Origin: Caulobacter sp. Root343
Lineage (GTDB): Bacteria > Pseudomonadota > Alphaproteobacteria > Caulobacterales > Caulobacteraceae
NCBI RefSeq assembly: GCF_001425745.1
Contig: NZ_LMDF01000006.1
Location: 932,035-996,034 of the forward strand
Length of the DNA stretch: 64,000 nucleotides
Direction of reading: 5' to 3'
Positions 32,801 through 41,010 of this stretch are shown in pieces. How positions within the stretch are numbered: position 1 is the first letter of the stretch; each line of letters begins with the position of its first letter. The notes beneath the pieces were generated by a model that was given only the letters and a program-made list of their open reading frames with translations, was not told the DNA's origin and ran no database searches. The position numbers were made by a program, and so were the translations under genes.

Positions 32801-33999
32801 CGCAGCAGGTCCGCGGGCTGGCTGTTCTTCAGGATGCCCAGCGACAGGAAGCCGGACAGCATGGCGATGATCACCAGGAACACGGCCACGACGATCACCA
32901 GGGTCGGCGGGAAGTACATCGGCACGCCGCCGGCGCTGGCCAGCAGGGTGACCAGCCAGGTCAGCAGGCCCGCTGCCAGCACGCCGACGATGCCGACCCA
33001 GAAGCTTAGCTCCATGACGATGTTGCGCAGGTCGCCCATCGAGACGCCGAGGGCGCGCAAGCTGGCGAACTCCTTGATGTTGGCCATGATCGCGCCGCGC
33101 AGGGTCTGCCAGGTGATGGCCACGCCAATGAGCAGGCCCAGGAAGGCCGAGAAGCCCAGCATGATGCCGATGATCTGGTCGTCCAGCATGGCGCCCGAAT
33201 TGGCGTCGGCCAGCTCCTGACGAGTCCAGGCGCGGAACTTGCCGTCCGCCTTCTTGTTCAGCTGGGCCGCGACGATCTCGGCGCGGGCCGGATCGCGGAT
33301 CTCGACCATCAGCGGACCGACGCGCTGGCCGGTGTCGGCCTCGCCCAGCATCCGCAGGGTGTCGCGCGACATGACCAGGGTCGGCTGGATGATGTTCGGA
33401 TAGCCGTGGGTGACGACGGCGATGGTGATGGTCTTGCCGTTGTAGAGGGCGCGGTCGCCCTTCTTGACGCCCAGGCGCTTGAGCGCCGTCTCGTCCACCG
33501 CCACGGCGTAGGGGCGGCGCAGGGCCTCGAGCATCGATTGGGTGTAGTCGGTCGGCACGGTCACATAGCCCGGGATCGCGTCGATCACCGTGACGTTGAC
33601 GAACTCGCTCTTGCGCGACGAGCCGCCGCCCTTGCCTTTGCTCTTGCCGCCTTTTTTGGCGCGGGCCTCTTCCTTGGCCTGCTGCTCGGGTGACAGGATG
33701 TTCTGGAAACGGCCGCCGGAGCCGTCCAGCGGCGCCACCTGGACGACCTCCGGATGGCTGTAGACCAGCGGGATCATCCGCCGCGGCAGGCCCGAGGGAC
33801 CGCCGAACAGCGCCTTGGCGCCGGGGCCCAGGACCATGACGTCGGCGCGGGCGCGGTCGATCTGGGCGGTGAAACCCTTGCCGATGCCGACGAACATGCC
33901 GACCTGAGCCAGGACGAGGAGGCCGGAAAAGGCGAGGGCGACCACGGCCGCCATATAACGACGCCACTCATAAAGCAGAGTGGCCAAGGCCAACGACAT
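32797..33999 (-). CDS. FtsX/MacB-like ABC transporter permease (DevC type)
   Basis: A 400-residue permease with one N-terminal membrane helix (~15-38), a large periplasmic domain (~40-265) and three C-terminal helices (~275-300, 325-350, 365-390). This is the FtsX/MacB topology. The ending NSQPADLLR is the usual one. Oddity: an insertion rich in Lys, Ala and Gly (~125-155, EARAKKGGKSKGKGGG) within the periplasmic domain. The operon order (permease, ATPase, adaptor) resembles DevBCA or MacAB exporters for lipids, peptides or siderophores; the cargo is unknown. Confidence 0.9.
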
Positions 34000-34180
34000 T
34001 CGAAACCGTGCTCCCCCAAACCGACGGTTGCAGCAATGAACGGCGATCGTCGAACGTCCAAGTTAAATCGGGGTAAGGCGGATTTCCGTAGTGAAATATT
34101 CGTCGGCGAGGCCAAGAAGACTGGTTGGACCCTATGGTCGAGGTTAAGCGACGACTTCAGTGCAGCGATCCGAAACGTCC

Positions 34181-36244
34181 ATGACAGTCTTCCGCGCCGT
34201 TTTCGCCCTGGTCCTCGCGCTCGCCGCGACGGTCCCCGCGCGGGCGGACGAGGGCATGTGGACCTTCGACAGGATTCCGGTCGACAAGATCAAGGCCGCG
34301 ACGGGCGTGACCCTGGACCAGGCCTGGCTGGACACCGTGCAGGCCTCGAGCGTGCGGCTGACCAACGGCTGCTCGGCCGGACTGGTCAGCGGCGCGGGCC
34401 TGGCGGTCACCAACAGCCACTGCGTCTCCGAATGCGCCCAGGCCCTGTCCAGCGGCGGCCATGACTACGTTCAGGACGGCTTCCTGACCGACGGGCGCGA
34501 CGAGGAACGCAAGTGCGCCGGCGTTCAGGCCGAGGTGCTGCTGGCCATCATCGACGTCACCGACCAGGTGCGGGCGGCGGCCGAGGGCAAGAGCGGCCGT
34601 GACTTCGTGCGGGCCCGCGAGGGCGCCATGGCGGTGGCCGAGCTGGCGGCCTGCGGCCAGGACCAGGCCTTGCGCTGTCAGGCGATCAGCTTTTTCCGGG
34701 GCGGCCAGTACAAGGTCTACAAGTACCGCCGCTACAACGACGTGCGGCTGGTGTTCGCGCCCGAGATGGCGGCCTCCGCGTTCGGCGGCGACCCCGACAA
34801 CTTCAACTTCCCGCGTTACGCGCTCGACGCGGCGTTCGTACGACTCTACGCCGACGACGCGCCGGCCATGACGCCGACCTTCCTGGCCTGGCGCGCCAAG
34901 GCGCCGGTCGAGGGCGAACCGACCTTCGTGGTCGGCAATCCGGGGGCGACCGAGCGTCAGCTGACGGTGGCCCAGCTGGAGACCCAGCGCGACCTCGTCA
35001 TGCCCCTCGCGCAGCTGCAGCGGGCCGAACTGCGCGGTCGGCTGATCCAGTTCGGTCAGGAGAACGACGAGCACAGGCGCGCCGCCACCCAGGCGCTGGC
35101 GTGGGTGCAAAACAGCTACAAGCTGGGCCTGGGCCGTCAGGCCATGCTGAACGACAAGGCTTTCCTCGCCGCCAAGCGGGCCGAGGAAGACGCCCTGCGC
35201 GCCAAGGTTGCCGCCGATCCCAAGCTGGAGGTCCAGGCGGGCAAGGCCTGGGACCAGATCGCCGAGGCCCAGGCCGCCGCCGCCGAACGCTTCCTGCCCC
35301 TGCGGATGCTGGAGAGCGGGGCCGGCGGCGGTTCCGAGCTCTACTACTATGCTCGCCTGCTGGTGCGGGCCGCCAAGGAGCGGACCAAGCCCAATGCCGA
35401 GCGCCTGCCGGAGTATGCCGACACCCGTCTGCCGCTGATCGAACGCAAGCTGGCCGATGTCCCGCCGACCAACGCGGCCTTGGAGCGGATCTATCTGGAG
35501 CACTGGCTGCTGAAGGTCCGCGAGACGCTGACCGTCGACGACCCGCGGGTCCAGGCGCTGCTGGGTCGCGAAAGTCCCGAACAGGTCGCCGAAACGCTGG
35601 CCGAAAGCCGGCTGTCCGATCCCGACATGCGCATGGCGCTGTGGAAGGGCGGAGAGGCGGCGATCGAGGCTTCCGACGATCCGCTGATCCGCTTCGTGCG
35701 GCGCACCGACCCCATCGCCCGCGCCGCGCGCGCGGCCTATGAGGCCGAGGTCGCCGGACCGGTCGACATCGCCGCCGAGAAGATCGCCCGCGCTCGCTTC
35801 GCCGTGCTGGGCGACAGCGTCTATCCCGACGCGACCTTCTCGCTGCGCCTGTCCTACGGCGAGGTCGCCGGCTGGAAGGAATGGGGCGAGAAGGTCCCGG
35901 CCACGACCGCCTTCGCCGGGTTCTACGATCGGGTCACGGGCGTGGAGCCCTTCGCGGCGGCGCAGCGCTGGCTGGACGCCAAGGACCGGTTGAAGCTGAT
36001 GACCGTCTTCGACTTTTCCAGCACCAACGACATCGTCGGCGGCAATTCCGGTTCGCCGGTGATCGACGCCAAGGGACGGCTGATCGGCGTGGCCTTCGAC
36101 GGCAACATCCATTCGCTGGGTGGGGTCTATGGCTACGACGCGGCGCGGAACCGCACCGTGTCGGTCTCGGCCGTGGCGATCACCGAGGCGCTGGAGAAGG
36201 TCTACGAGCGAACGGCCCTGGTCCAGGAACTGACCGGGCGTTAG
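34181..36244 (+). CDS. S46 family serine dipeptidyl-peptidase (DPP7/DPP11-like)
   Basis: A 687-residue secreted peptidase. Signal peptide with cleavage near ARA-DEG (22/23), then GMWTFDRIP, a hallmark of S46. The catalytic triad can be placed: TNSHCVSE (His80), DPDNFNFPRYALD (Asp region), and VGGNSGSPV (Ser at about 623). Known: S46 enzymes remove dipeptides from the N-terminus of peptides in the periplasm. Their preference for acidic (DPP11) or hydrophobic (DPP7) residues depends on one pocket residue that I cannot assign safely. The length is normal. I chose the ATG at 34181 because it begins the signal peptide. Confidence 0.93.
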   Translation: MTVFRAVFALVLALAATVPARADEGMWTFDRIPVDKIKAATGVTLDQAWLDTVQASSVRLTNGCSAGLVSGAGLAVTNSHCVSECAQALSSGGHDYVQDGFLTDGRDEERKCAGVQAEVLLAIIDVTDQVRAAAEGKSGRDFVRAREGAMAVAELAACGQDQALRCQAISFFRGGQYKVYKYRRYNDVRLVFAPEMAASAFGGDPDNFNFPRYALDAAFVRLYADDAPAMTPTFLAWRAKAPVEGEPTFVVGNPGATERQLTVAQLETQRDLVMPLAQLQRAELRGRLIQFGQENDEHRRAATQALAWVQNSYKLGLGRQAMLNDKAFLAAKRAEEDALRAKVAADPKLEVQAGKAWDQIAEAQAAAAERFLPLRMLESGAGGGSELYYYARLLVRAAKERTKPNAERLPEYADTRLPLIERKLADVPPTNAALERIYLEHWLLKVRETLTVDDPRVQALLGRESPEQVAETLAESRLSDPDMRMALWKGGEAAIEASDDPLIRFVRRTDPIARAARAAYEAEVAGPVDIAAEKIARARFAVLGDSVYPDATFSLRLSYGEVAGWKEWGEKVPATTAFAGFYDRVTGVEPFAAAQRWLDAKDRLKLMTVFDFSSTNDIVGGNSGSPVIDAKGRLIGVAFDGNIHSLGGVYGYDAARNRTVSVSAVAITEALEKVYERTALVQELTGR

Positions 36245-36374
36245 CGCCGCTTCATTTCACCCACGCAACGCGCGGAAATCTGGAATGTTTTTCGCTTCTT
36301 CCGTCCCGCGCCGGCTTTCGGCGCGGCAGGGCGTTCGCCTCGTGTGGCGTCCTCGACGAAAGAGGGAGAGCGAA

Positions 36375-37283
36375 ATGAGCGTCACAAGCGTCGGATCCTC
36401 GACGAGCCCCGCCCAGCTGCGCCAGTTGCAGCAAGCGGCGGCCTTCAAGACGGCGGACGCCGATGGCGATGGGCAGCTGTCGCAGGCCGAGTTCCAGTCT
36501 GTCGGGCAAAATGTGCAGGGCTCGGGCGAGCACAAGGGCCCGCCGCCGATGCGCGGCGGTGGCGGACCCGGCGGACATTTCAGCGGCGATACGTTGTCGT
36601 CGCTGCTGTCGACCCAATCGGTCGATGACGTCACCAGCTCGCTCATGGAGAGCGGCGACGCCGACGGCGACGGCCTGCTGACCGCCAGCGAGATATCCAC
36701 CGCCCTGGCCGCCAACGCGCCTGACAAGGCGAAAGGGCAGGGGTTGGAGGACAAGATGGCCTCGGACATCATGTCGGCGCTGGACAGCGACGGCGACGGT
36801 AGCCTGTCGTCGTCCGAGATCTCGTCGGCGATCTCCAGCGCGGCTTCGAACGCGTCCTCGACCCAGGCGATGCGTGGCCCGCCGCCCGGGCCGCCACCCG
36901 CTGGCGGGCTCGGCGGCGCGGGCTCGGCTGGCTCGAGCGGTGTGTTCGAGACCCTCGACACCAACCAAGACGGTACGGTCTCGGCCGAGGAACTGGCGGC
37001 GGCCAACACCGACGATGCGAGCGGGACCGACGCGGCGTCCAGCCTGATCAAGGCCGCTGATCAGGACGGCGACGGCGCGCTGAGCGGCGGGGAGTTCTAC
37101 AGTTTGTTGGACCAGAGCAAGGGGACCGGGACCGGCTCGGCTTCTTCGACCTTGGCCAGCCTGATGTCGGGCTCCACGGCCGCCGCCGACCTGATGCAGA
37201 AGCTCCTGGCGCAGCTGGACACGGCCCTGACGTCGTCGTCCGCCAGCAGCACGGCCCGCAGCGGCGTCAGCGTGACGGCCTAG
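36375..37283 (+). CDS. EF-hand calcium-binding protein with five predicted loops
   Basis: A 302-residue acidic, Ser/Gly-rich protein with five 12-residue EF-hand loops: DADGDGQLSQAE (28-39), DADGDGLLTASE (95-106), DSDGDGSLSSSE (137-148), DTNQDGTVSAEE (195-206) and DQDGDGALSGGE (229-240). All keep Asp at positions 1, 3 and 5 (or Asn) and Glu at 12. Gly/Pro-rich linkers (PPPMRGGGGPGG, PPPGPPPAGGLGG) separate them. There is no signal peptide, so it is cytoplasmic or exported by another route. GGGAGA precedes the ATG at 36375. The role is unknown; a calcium buffer or sensor is inferred. Confidence 0.85.
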   Translation: MSVTSVGSSTSPAQLRQLQQAAAFKTADADGDGQLSQAEFQSVGQNVQGSGEHKGPPPMRGGGGPGGHFSGDTLSSLLSTQSVDDVTSSLMESGDADGDGLLTASEISTALAANAPDKAKGQGLEDKMASDIMSALDSDGDGSLSSSEISSAISSAASNASSTQAMRGPPPGPPPAGGLGGAGSAGSSGVFETLDTNQDGTVSAEELAAANTDDASGTDAASSLIKAADQDGDGALSGGEFYSLLDQSKGTGTGSASSTLASLMSGSTAAADLMQKLLAQLDTALTSSSASSTARSGVSVTA

Positions 37284-37297
37284 GCGGCCCATGCGGC

Positions 37298-37397
37298 TGT
37301 CATCCCGGCCAAGCGCGAAGCGCGCCGAGCCGGGACCGCCGGAAGCTCCGAGCTTGTTGCGGTCCCGGCTCTTCGCTTCGCTACGGCCGGGATGACA
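37298..37397. repeat. Intergenic palindromic repeat, copy B
   Basis: A 100-base element with a perfect 13-bp terminal inverted repeat (TGTCATCCCGGCC and GGCCGGGATGACA). Its interior is itself largely palindromic (GAGCCGGGACC...GGTCCCGGCTC). It belongs with copy A at 11736-11851 and sits between the EF-hand gene and nupC. Confidence 0.8.
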
Positions 37398-37551
37398 ATT
37401 TCAATAGTAAGAAGGTTCTGACTTAGGCGCCGGACGCCTTCCTGACCGGTTCCTTACGCAAGCCGCTTGCGTGCGACGGCAGACTTGGTGTCATTCTTCG
37501 CCCTTGGTCGGCGTCGCGGGGGCGTCGCCTCATCGTAAGGTCTTCATCTTG

Positions 37552-38832
37552 ATGTTCCGTCCCGAGAACGTGCAGGCCCTCGCGGGTCTGGCGCTCACTT
37601 TGGGCCTTTGCTGGCTCGTTTCCGAGAATCGCAAGCGATTCCCGTGGGTTCTGGCGATCGGCGCCATTGTCGTCCAGGTGATCCTGGTCCTGGTGCTGTT
37701 CGGCCTGCCACAGGCCCAGCAGATGCTGCGCGGCGTCAACAGCGCGGTCGAAGGCCTGGGTTCCTCGACTCAGGCCGGCACCGCCTTCGTCTTCGGGTTC
37801 CTGGCCGGCGGCGATCAGCCGTTCACGGTCAGCAATCCCGGCGCGGGCTTCATCTTCGCCTTCCGCGTCATGCCGGTGATCCTGGTGGTCTGCGCGCTGT
37901 CGGCGTTGCTGTGGCACTGGAAGATCCTCAAGTGGCTGGCCCAGGGCTTCGGCTTCGTGTTCCAGAAGACGCTGGGCCTGCGCGGCCCGCCGGCCCTGGC
38001 TACCGCGGCCACCATCTTCATGGGCCAGGTCGAAGGTCCGATCTTCATCCGCGCCTATCTCGACAAGCTGTCGCGCTCGGAGCTCTTCATGCTGATCGCC
38101 GTCGGCATGGCCTGCGTTTCGGGCTCGACCATGGTCGCCTACGCTACGATCCTGCACGACGTGCTGCCCAACGCCGCCGCCCACGTGCTGACCGCGTCGA
38201 TCATCTCGGCCCCGGCCGGGGTGCTGCTGGCCCGGATCATCGTGCCGTCGGACCCGATGGAAAAGGGCGGGGACCTGGATCTCGCCGCCGAGGACAAGAC
38301 CTACGGCAGCGCCATCGACGCGGTGATGAAGGGCACCACCGACGGTCTGCAGATCGCGCTGAACGTCGGGGCGACCCTGATCGTCTTCGTGGCCCTCGCC
38401 ACCATGGTCGACAAGATCCTGGGCGCCATGCCGCCGATCGGCGGCCAGCCGCTGAGCATCTCGCGCGGCCTGGGGGTGGTCTTCGCGCCGCTGGCCTGGT
38501 CGATGGGCATCCCCTGGAAGGAGGCCGGCACGGCCGGCGGCCTGCTGGGCGTGAAGCTGATCCTCACCGAGTTCACGGCCTTCATCCAGCTGTCCAAGAT
38601 CGGCGGGACCCTGCTGGACGAGCGTACGCGCATGATCATGACCTACGCCCTGTGCGGGTTCGCCAACATCGGTTCGGTCGGCATGAACGTCGCCGGCTTC
38701 TCGGTGCTGGTGCCTCAGCGCCGGCAGGAAGTGCTGGGCCTGGTCTGGAAGGCGATGATGGCCGGCTTCCTGGCCACCTGCCTGACCGGCTCGCTGGTCG
38801 GCCTGATGCCCCGGGCGCTGTTCGGGCTTTAG
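37552..38832 (+). CDS. nupC: NupC-type concentrative nucleoside transporter
   Basis: A 426-residue inner membrane transporter of the CNT family that imports nucleosides with H+ or Na+. Seen: an N-terminal helix set (VQALAGLALTLGLCWLVS), FVFGFLAGGDQPF with its conserved Gly/Gln, the FMGQVEGPIFIRAYL helix (Q-x-E-x-P motif), SGSTMVAYATIL, and FVNIGS-like ALCGFANIGSVGMNVAG near the end. These residues line the nucleoside site in CNT structures. I start at the ATG at 37552 with AAGG about 12 bases upstream. A hairpin follows the gene. Confidence 0.93.
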   Translation: MFRPENVQALAGLALTLGLCWLVSENRKRFPWVLAIGAIVVQVILVLVLFGLPQAQQMLRGVNSAVEGLGSSTQAGTAFVFGFLAGGDQPFTVSNPGAGFIFAFRVMPVILVVCALSALLWHWKILKWLAQGFGFVFQKTLGLRGPPALATAATIFMGQVEGPIFIRAYLDKLSRSELFMLIAVGMACVSGSTMVAYATILHDVLPNAAAHVLTASIISAPAGVLLARIIVPSDPMEKGGDLDLAAEDKTYGSAIDAVMKGTTDGLQIALNVGATLIVFVALATMVDKILGAMPPIGGQPLSISRGLGVVFAPLAWSMGIPWKEAGTAGGLLGVKLILTEFTAFIQLSKIGGTLLDERTRMIMTYALCGFANIGSVGMNVAGFSVLVPQRRQEVLGLVWKAMMAGFLATCLTGSLVGLMPRALFGL

Positions 38833-38865
38833 AGCCCCGCTTCCGTTCCGTGGCGGAATGAGATC

Positions 38866-38892
38866 ATCCTCCCGGTCACAAGCCGGGAGGAT
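38866..38892 (+). terminator. Hairpin after nupC that contains the ribosome binding site of the GST gene
   Basis: A 10-bp stem (ATCCTCCCGG at 38866-38875 with its complement at 38883-38892) and a seven-base loop followed by TTTTCC. It looks like the nupC terminator. Its 3' arm contains GGAGG (38886-38890), eight bases before the TTG start of the GST gene, so in any read-through transcript the ribosome site would be paired. Confidence 0.75.
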
Positions 38893-38898
38893 TTTCCT

Positions 38899-39516
38899 TT
38901 GAAACTTTATGACAGCCGCCGCGCGCCCAATCCTCGCCGGGTCCGCTGGTTCATGGCGGAGAAGGGGATCGAGGACGTCGAGATCGTCGACGTTTCGATC
39001 TTCGGCGGCGATCACAAGACGCCCGACTATCTCTCGAAAGCCGGCCTGCCGCATGTGCCGGCGTTGGAGATCGACGACGAGACGACGATCACCGAGTCCG
39101 TCGCCATCTGCCGCTATCTCGAGAGCGTCTATCCCGAGCCCAACCTGTTCGGCCGCGATCCCAAGGAGATCGCCGTGATCGAGATGTGGATGCGTCGAAC
39201 CGAGATGATGATCTGCACGCCGATGATGATGGCCGTGCGCCACACCCATCCGGCCATGGCGGGCATCGAGACCCAGATTCCCGAAGTCGCCCAGAACAAC
39301 CTCGCCATGGCCGAGCGAGCTCTGAAGGTATTGGACCGACGGCTCGGCGAGAGCCCATTCATCGCCGCCGACCGCGTGACCATGGCCGACATCCTGGCGA
39401 TCACCGCCATCGACTTCGCGCGGATGATCCGCTTCCGGTCGCCCAAGGAGCTGGAGCATCTGAACCGCTGGCGCGAGATGATGATGGCCCGCCCCGCGGC
39501 GGAGGCCGGGATCTAG
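38899..39516 (+). CDS. Glutathione S-transferase family protein
   Basis: A 205-residue GST. Seen: the thioredoxin-like N-terminal half (MKLYDSRRAPNPRRVRWFMAEKGI, then VPALEIDDETTITESVAICRYLE) and an all-helical C-terminal half with FIAADRVTMADILAITAIDF, the N-capping box/hydrophobic staple region of GSTs. The residue at the Cys/Ser position (SRRAPNP) fits the beta/theta-like bacterial classes. The substrate is unknown. The start is a TTG with GGAGG eight bases upstream; no in-frame ATG fits better. It ends four bases into the convergent thioesterase gene. Confidence 0.9.
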   Translation: MKLYDSRRAPNPRRVRWFMAEKGIEDVEIVDVSIFGGDHKTPDYLSKAGLPHVPALEIDDETTITESVAICRYLESVYPEPNLFGRDPKEIAVIEMWMRRTEMMICTPMMMAVRHTHPAMAGIETQIPEVAQNNLAMAERALKVLDRRLGESPFIAADRVTMADILAITAIDFARMIRFRSPKELEHLNRWREMMMARPAAEAGI

Positions 39517-39965
39517 CGCGCCCGGATCTTCTTGATCACGCCCGAGAAGTTCAGCATCGGCCCGGTTCCCGTCGAGATCAGGCCGCGCACGAACAATAGC
39601 GAGCCGCCGGCCTTGATCACTTCGCCGGTGGAGGTGACAAGGTCGCCGGGGCGGGCCGGGCCGATGAACTCGCCATTCAGGCTGACCGTCACGGCGCGGC
39701 TGTCGGCCAGGGCCTTCCAGCCAATCGCGAACAAAGAGTAGTCGGCGAAGGTCATCATGCAGCCGCCGTGCATGAAGCCGCCGCCGTTCATGTGCTTGGT
39801 CTCGGCGCGGAAGGCGGCGGTCACCCGACCGTCTTCGTCTTCCTTGAAGTAGAACGGCCCGGACTGGTCCTCGAACGGGTCCATGCCCGACCAGGTGCGC
39901 CAGCCGGCCCACTCGCCAGTCTCCACCAGCTTGGGGCCGCTCCAGATGTCGTTTCCGCCGTCCAT
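39513..39965 (-). CDS. PaaI-family (hotdog fold) thioesterase
   Basis: A 150-residue hotdog protein. Seen: KHMNGGGFMHGGCMMTFADYSLF, the glycine-rich turn plus His and Asp of the hotdog helix, followed by VTVSLNGEFIGPARPGDLVTSTGEVIKAGGSLLFVRG, the edge strands. It probably hydrolyses an acyl-CoA, substrate unknown. A second family member, in the sspB operon at 10704, is only distantly similar. The ATG at 39965 fits the family's N-terminal length. Confidence 0.87.
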   Translation of the reverse strand: MDGGNDIWSGPKLVETGEWAGWRTWSGMDPFEDQSGPFYFKEDEDGRVTAAFRAETKHMNGGGFMHGGCMMTFADYSLFAIGWKALADSRAVTVSLNGEFIGPARPGDLVTSTGEVIKAGGSLLFVRGLISTGTGPMLNFSGVIKKIRAR

Positions 39966-40070
39966 GGCCCGATCCCCTCCGTTGTCTTTGAAGATCAGCT
40001 AGAAGGGCGGAGGGGTTAGCGCAAGCCGTCGGTCTCGCCTCTGCTGACAATCCGTGGCAAGGGAGCGTCC

Positions 40071-40376
40071 ATGAGCTCCCCGATCCAAGACATCATCCTG
40101 TCCCAGCTGGCGGCGCTGCCCGAGGGCAAGTCGATCGACCCGATGAACGTCGCCAAGGCGATGCAGCCCGAGCGCTGGCAGCAGATCCTCGGCCATGTGC
40201 GCACCAATGCTATCGAACTGGCCCGTGACGGCAAGGTCGTGATCCTGCGCCACAACAAGCCGGTCAATCCCGAGAAGTTCCGGGGCGTCTACCGCATCCG
40301 CCTGCGCATGGAAGGCGACCCGACCAGCTTCGAGGAGACGGCTGGCGAGGACCAGATCGGCGGCGACGAGGACTGA
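40071..40376 (+). CDS. DUF3253 domain-containing protein
   Basis: A 101-residue protein matching DUF3253, a small winged-helix-like domain: IQDIILSQLAALPEGKSIDPMNVAKAM, then WQQILGHVRTNAIELARDGKVVILRHNKPVNPEKFRGVYRIRL. The conserved W after 'R/E', the 'R-x-x-A-x-x-L-A-x-x-G' helix and the 'G-x-P-V-x-P' turn are all present. The C-terminal ~20 residues are acidic. Function unknown. It precedes the UDG-family gene by 40 bases and may share its transcript. Confidence 0.83.
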   Translation: MSSPIQDIILSQLAALPEGKSIDPMNVAKAMQPERWQQILGHVRTNAIELARDGKVVILRHNKPVNPEKFRGVYRIRLRMEGDPTSFEETAGEDQIGGDED

Positions 40377-40416
40377 TCCTCAAGGTCGAGCTTGGAGTTC
40401 GAGGCGCCACGCCTAA

Positions 40417-41010
40417 ATGCCGCCCATGCCGCTCGACGCGCTCCTTTCCGACATCGCCGCCTGCCGCGCCTGCGCGCCGTATCTGCCCCACACGCCTCGG
40501 CCGGTGGTGCGGGTTCGCCAGGAGACGAAGCTCCTGATCGCCGGCCAGGCGCCGGGTCGGATCGTCCATGAGACCGGCCTGCCGTTCAACGACCGCTCAG
40601 GCGACCGCTTGCGCCAGTGGATGGGGATCGACCGCGAGACCTTCTACGGCCGGCCCGAGATCGGCGTCGCGGCCATGGCCTTCTGCTTTCCGGGGACCAA
40701 TCCCAAGGGTGGCGACTATCCGCCGCCGCCGCGGTGCGCGACGCTGTGGCGGCCGCGACTGCTGGCTGGGCTACCGAACGTCGAGCTGACCCTGTTGGTC
40801 GGCGGCTACGCCCAGGCCTGGGCGCTGCCGGGGCGGACGGGCCGGACCATGACCGACACCATCGCCGCCTGGCGTGACTTCGGGCCGAACGTGATTCCGC
40901 TGCCGCACCCGTCGTGGCGCAACACCGGCTGGCTGAAGCGCAATCCGTGGTTCGAGGCCGAGGTCGCCCCCTATCTTCGCCAGCGGGTCGCGGACATTCT
41001 GAAGCCATGA
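40417..41010 (+). CDS. Uracil-DNA glycosylase superfamily protein
   Basis: A 197-residue protein of the UDG superfamily. Seen: CRAC near the start, the motif 1-like LLIAGQAPGRIVHETGLPFND (G-Q-A-P-G), a middle segment MAFCFPGTNPKGGDYPPPPRC, and the motif 2-like PLPHPSWRN (H-P-S). The first loop has no catalytic Asp at the usual family-1 site, so base excision activity and preference are uncertain. Some members of this group (family 4-6-like) bind Fe-S through four Cys, but only a few Cys are placed suitably here. Its stop overlaps the hydrolase gene by four bases. Confidence 0.83.
   Translation: MPPMPLDALLSDIAACRACAPYLPHTPRPVVRVRQETKLLIAGQAPGRIVHETGLPFNDRSGDRLRQWMGIDRETFYGRPEIGVAAMAFCFPGTNPKGGDYPPPPRCATLWRPRLLAGLPNVELTLLVGGYAQAWALPGRTGRTMTDTIAAWRDFGPNVIPLPHPSWRNTGWLKRNPWFEAEVAPYLRQRVADILKP

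Noticed and set aside
34058..34078. TTAA-N7-TAAG resembling a CtrA site upstream of the S46 peptidase
   Set aside because: The second half does not match TTAA, and AT-rich words occur by chance in promoter gaps.
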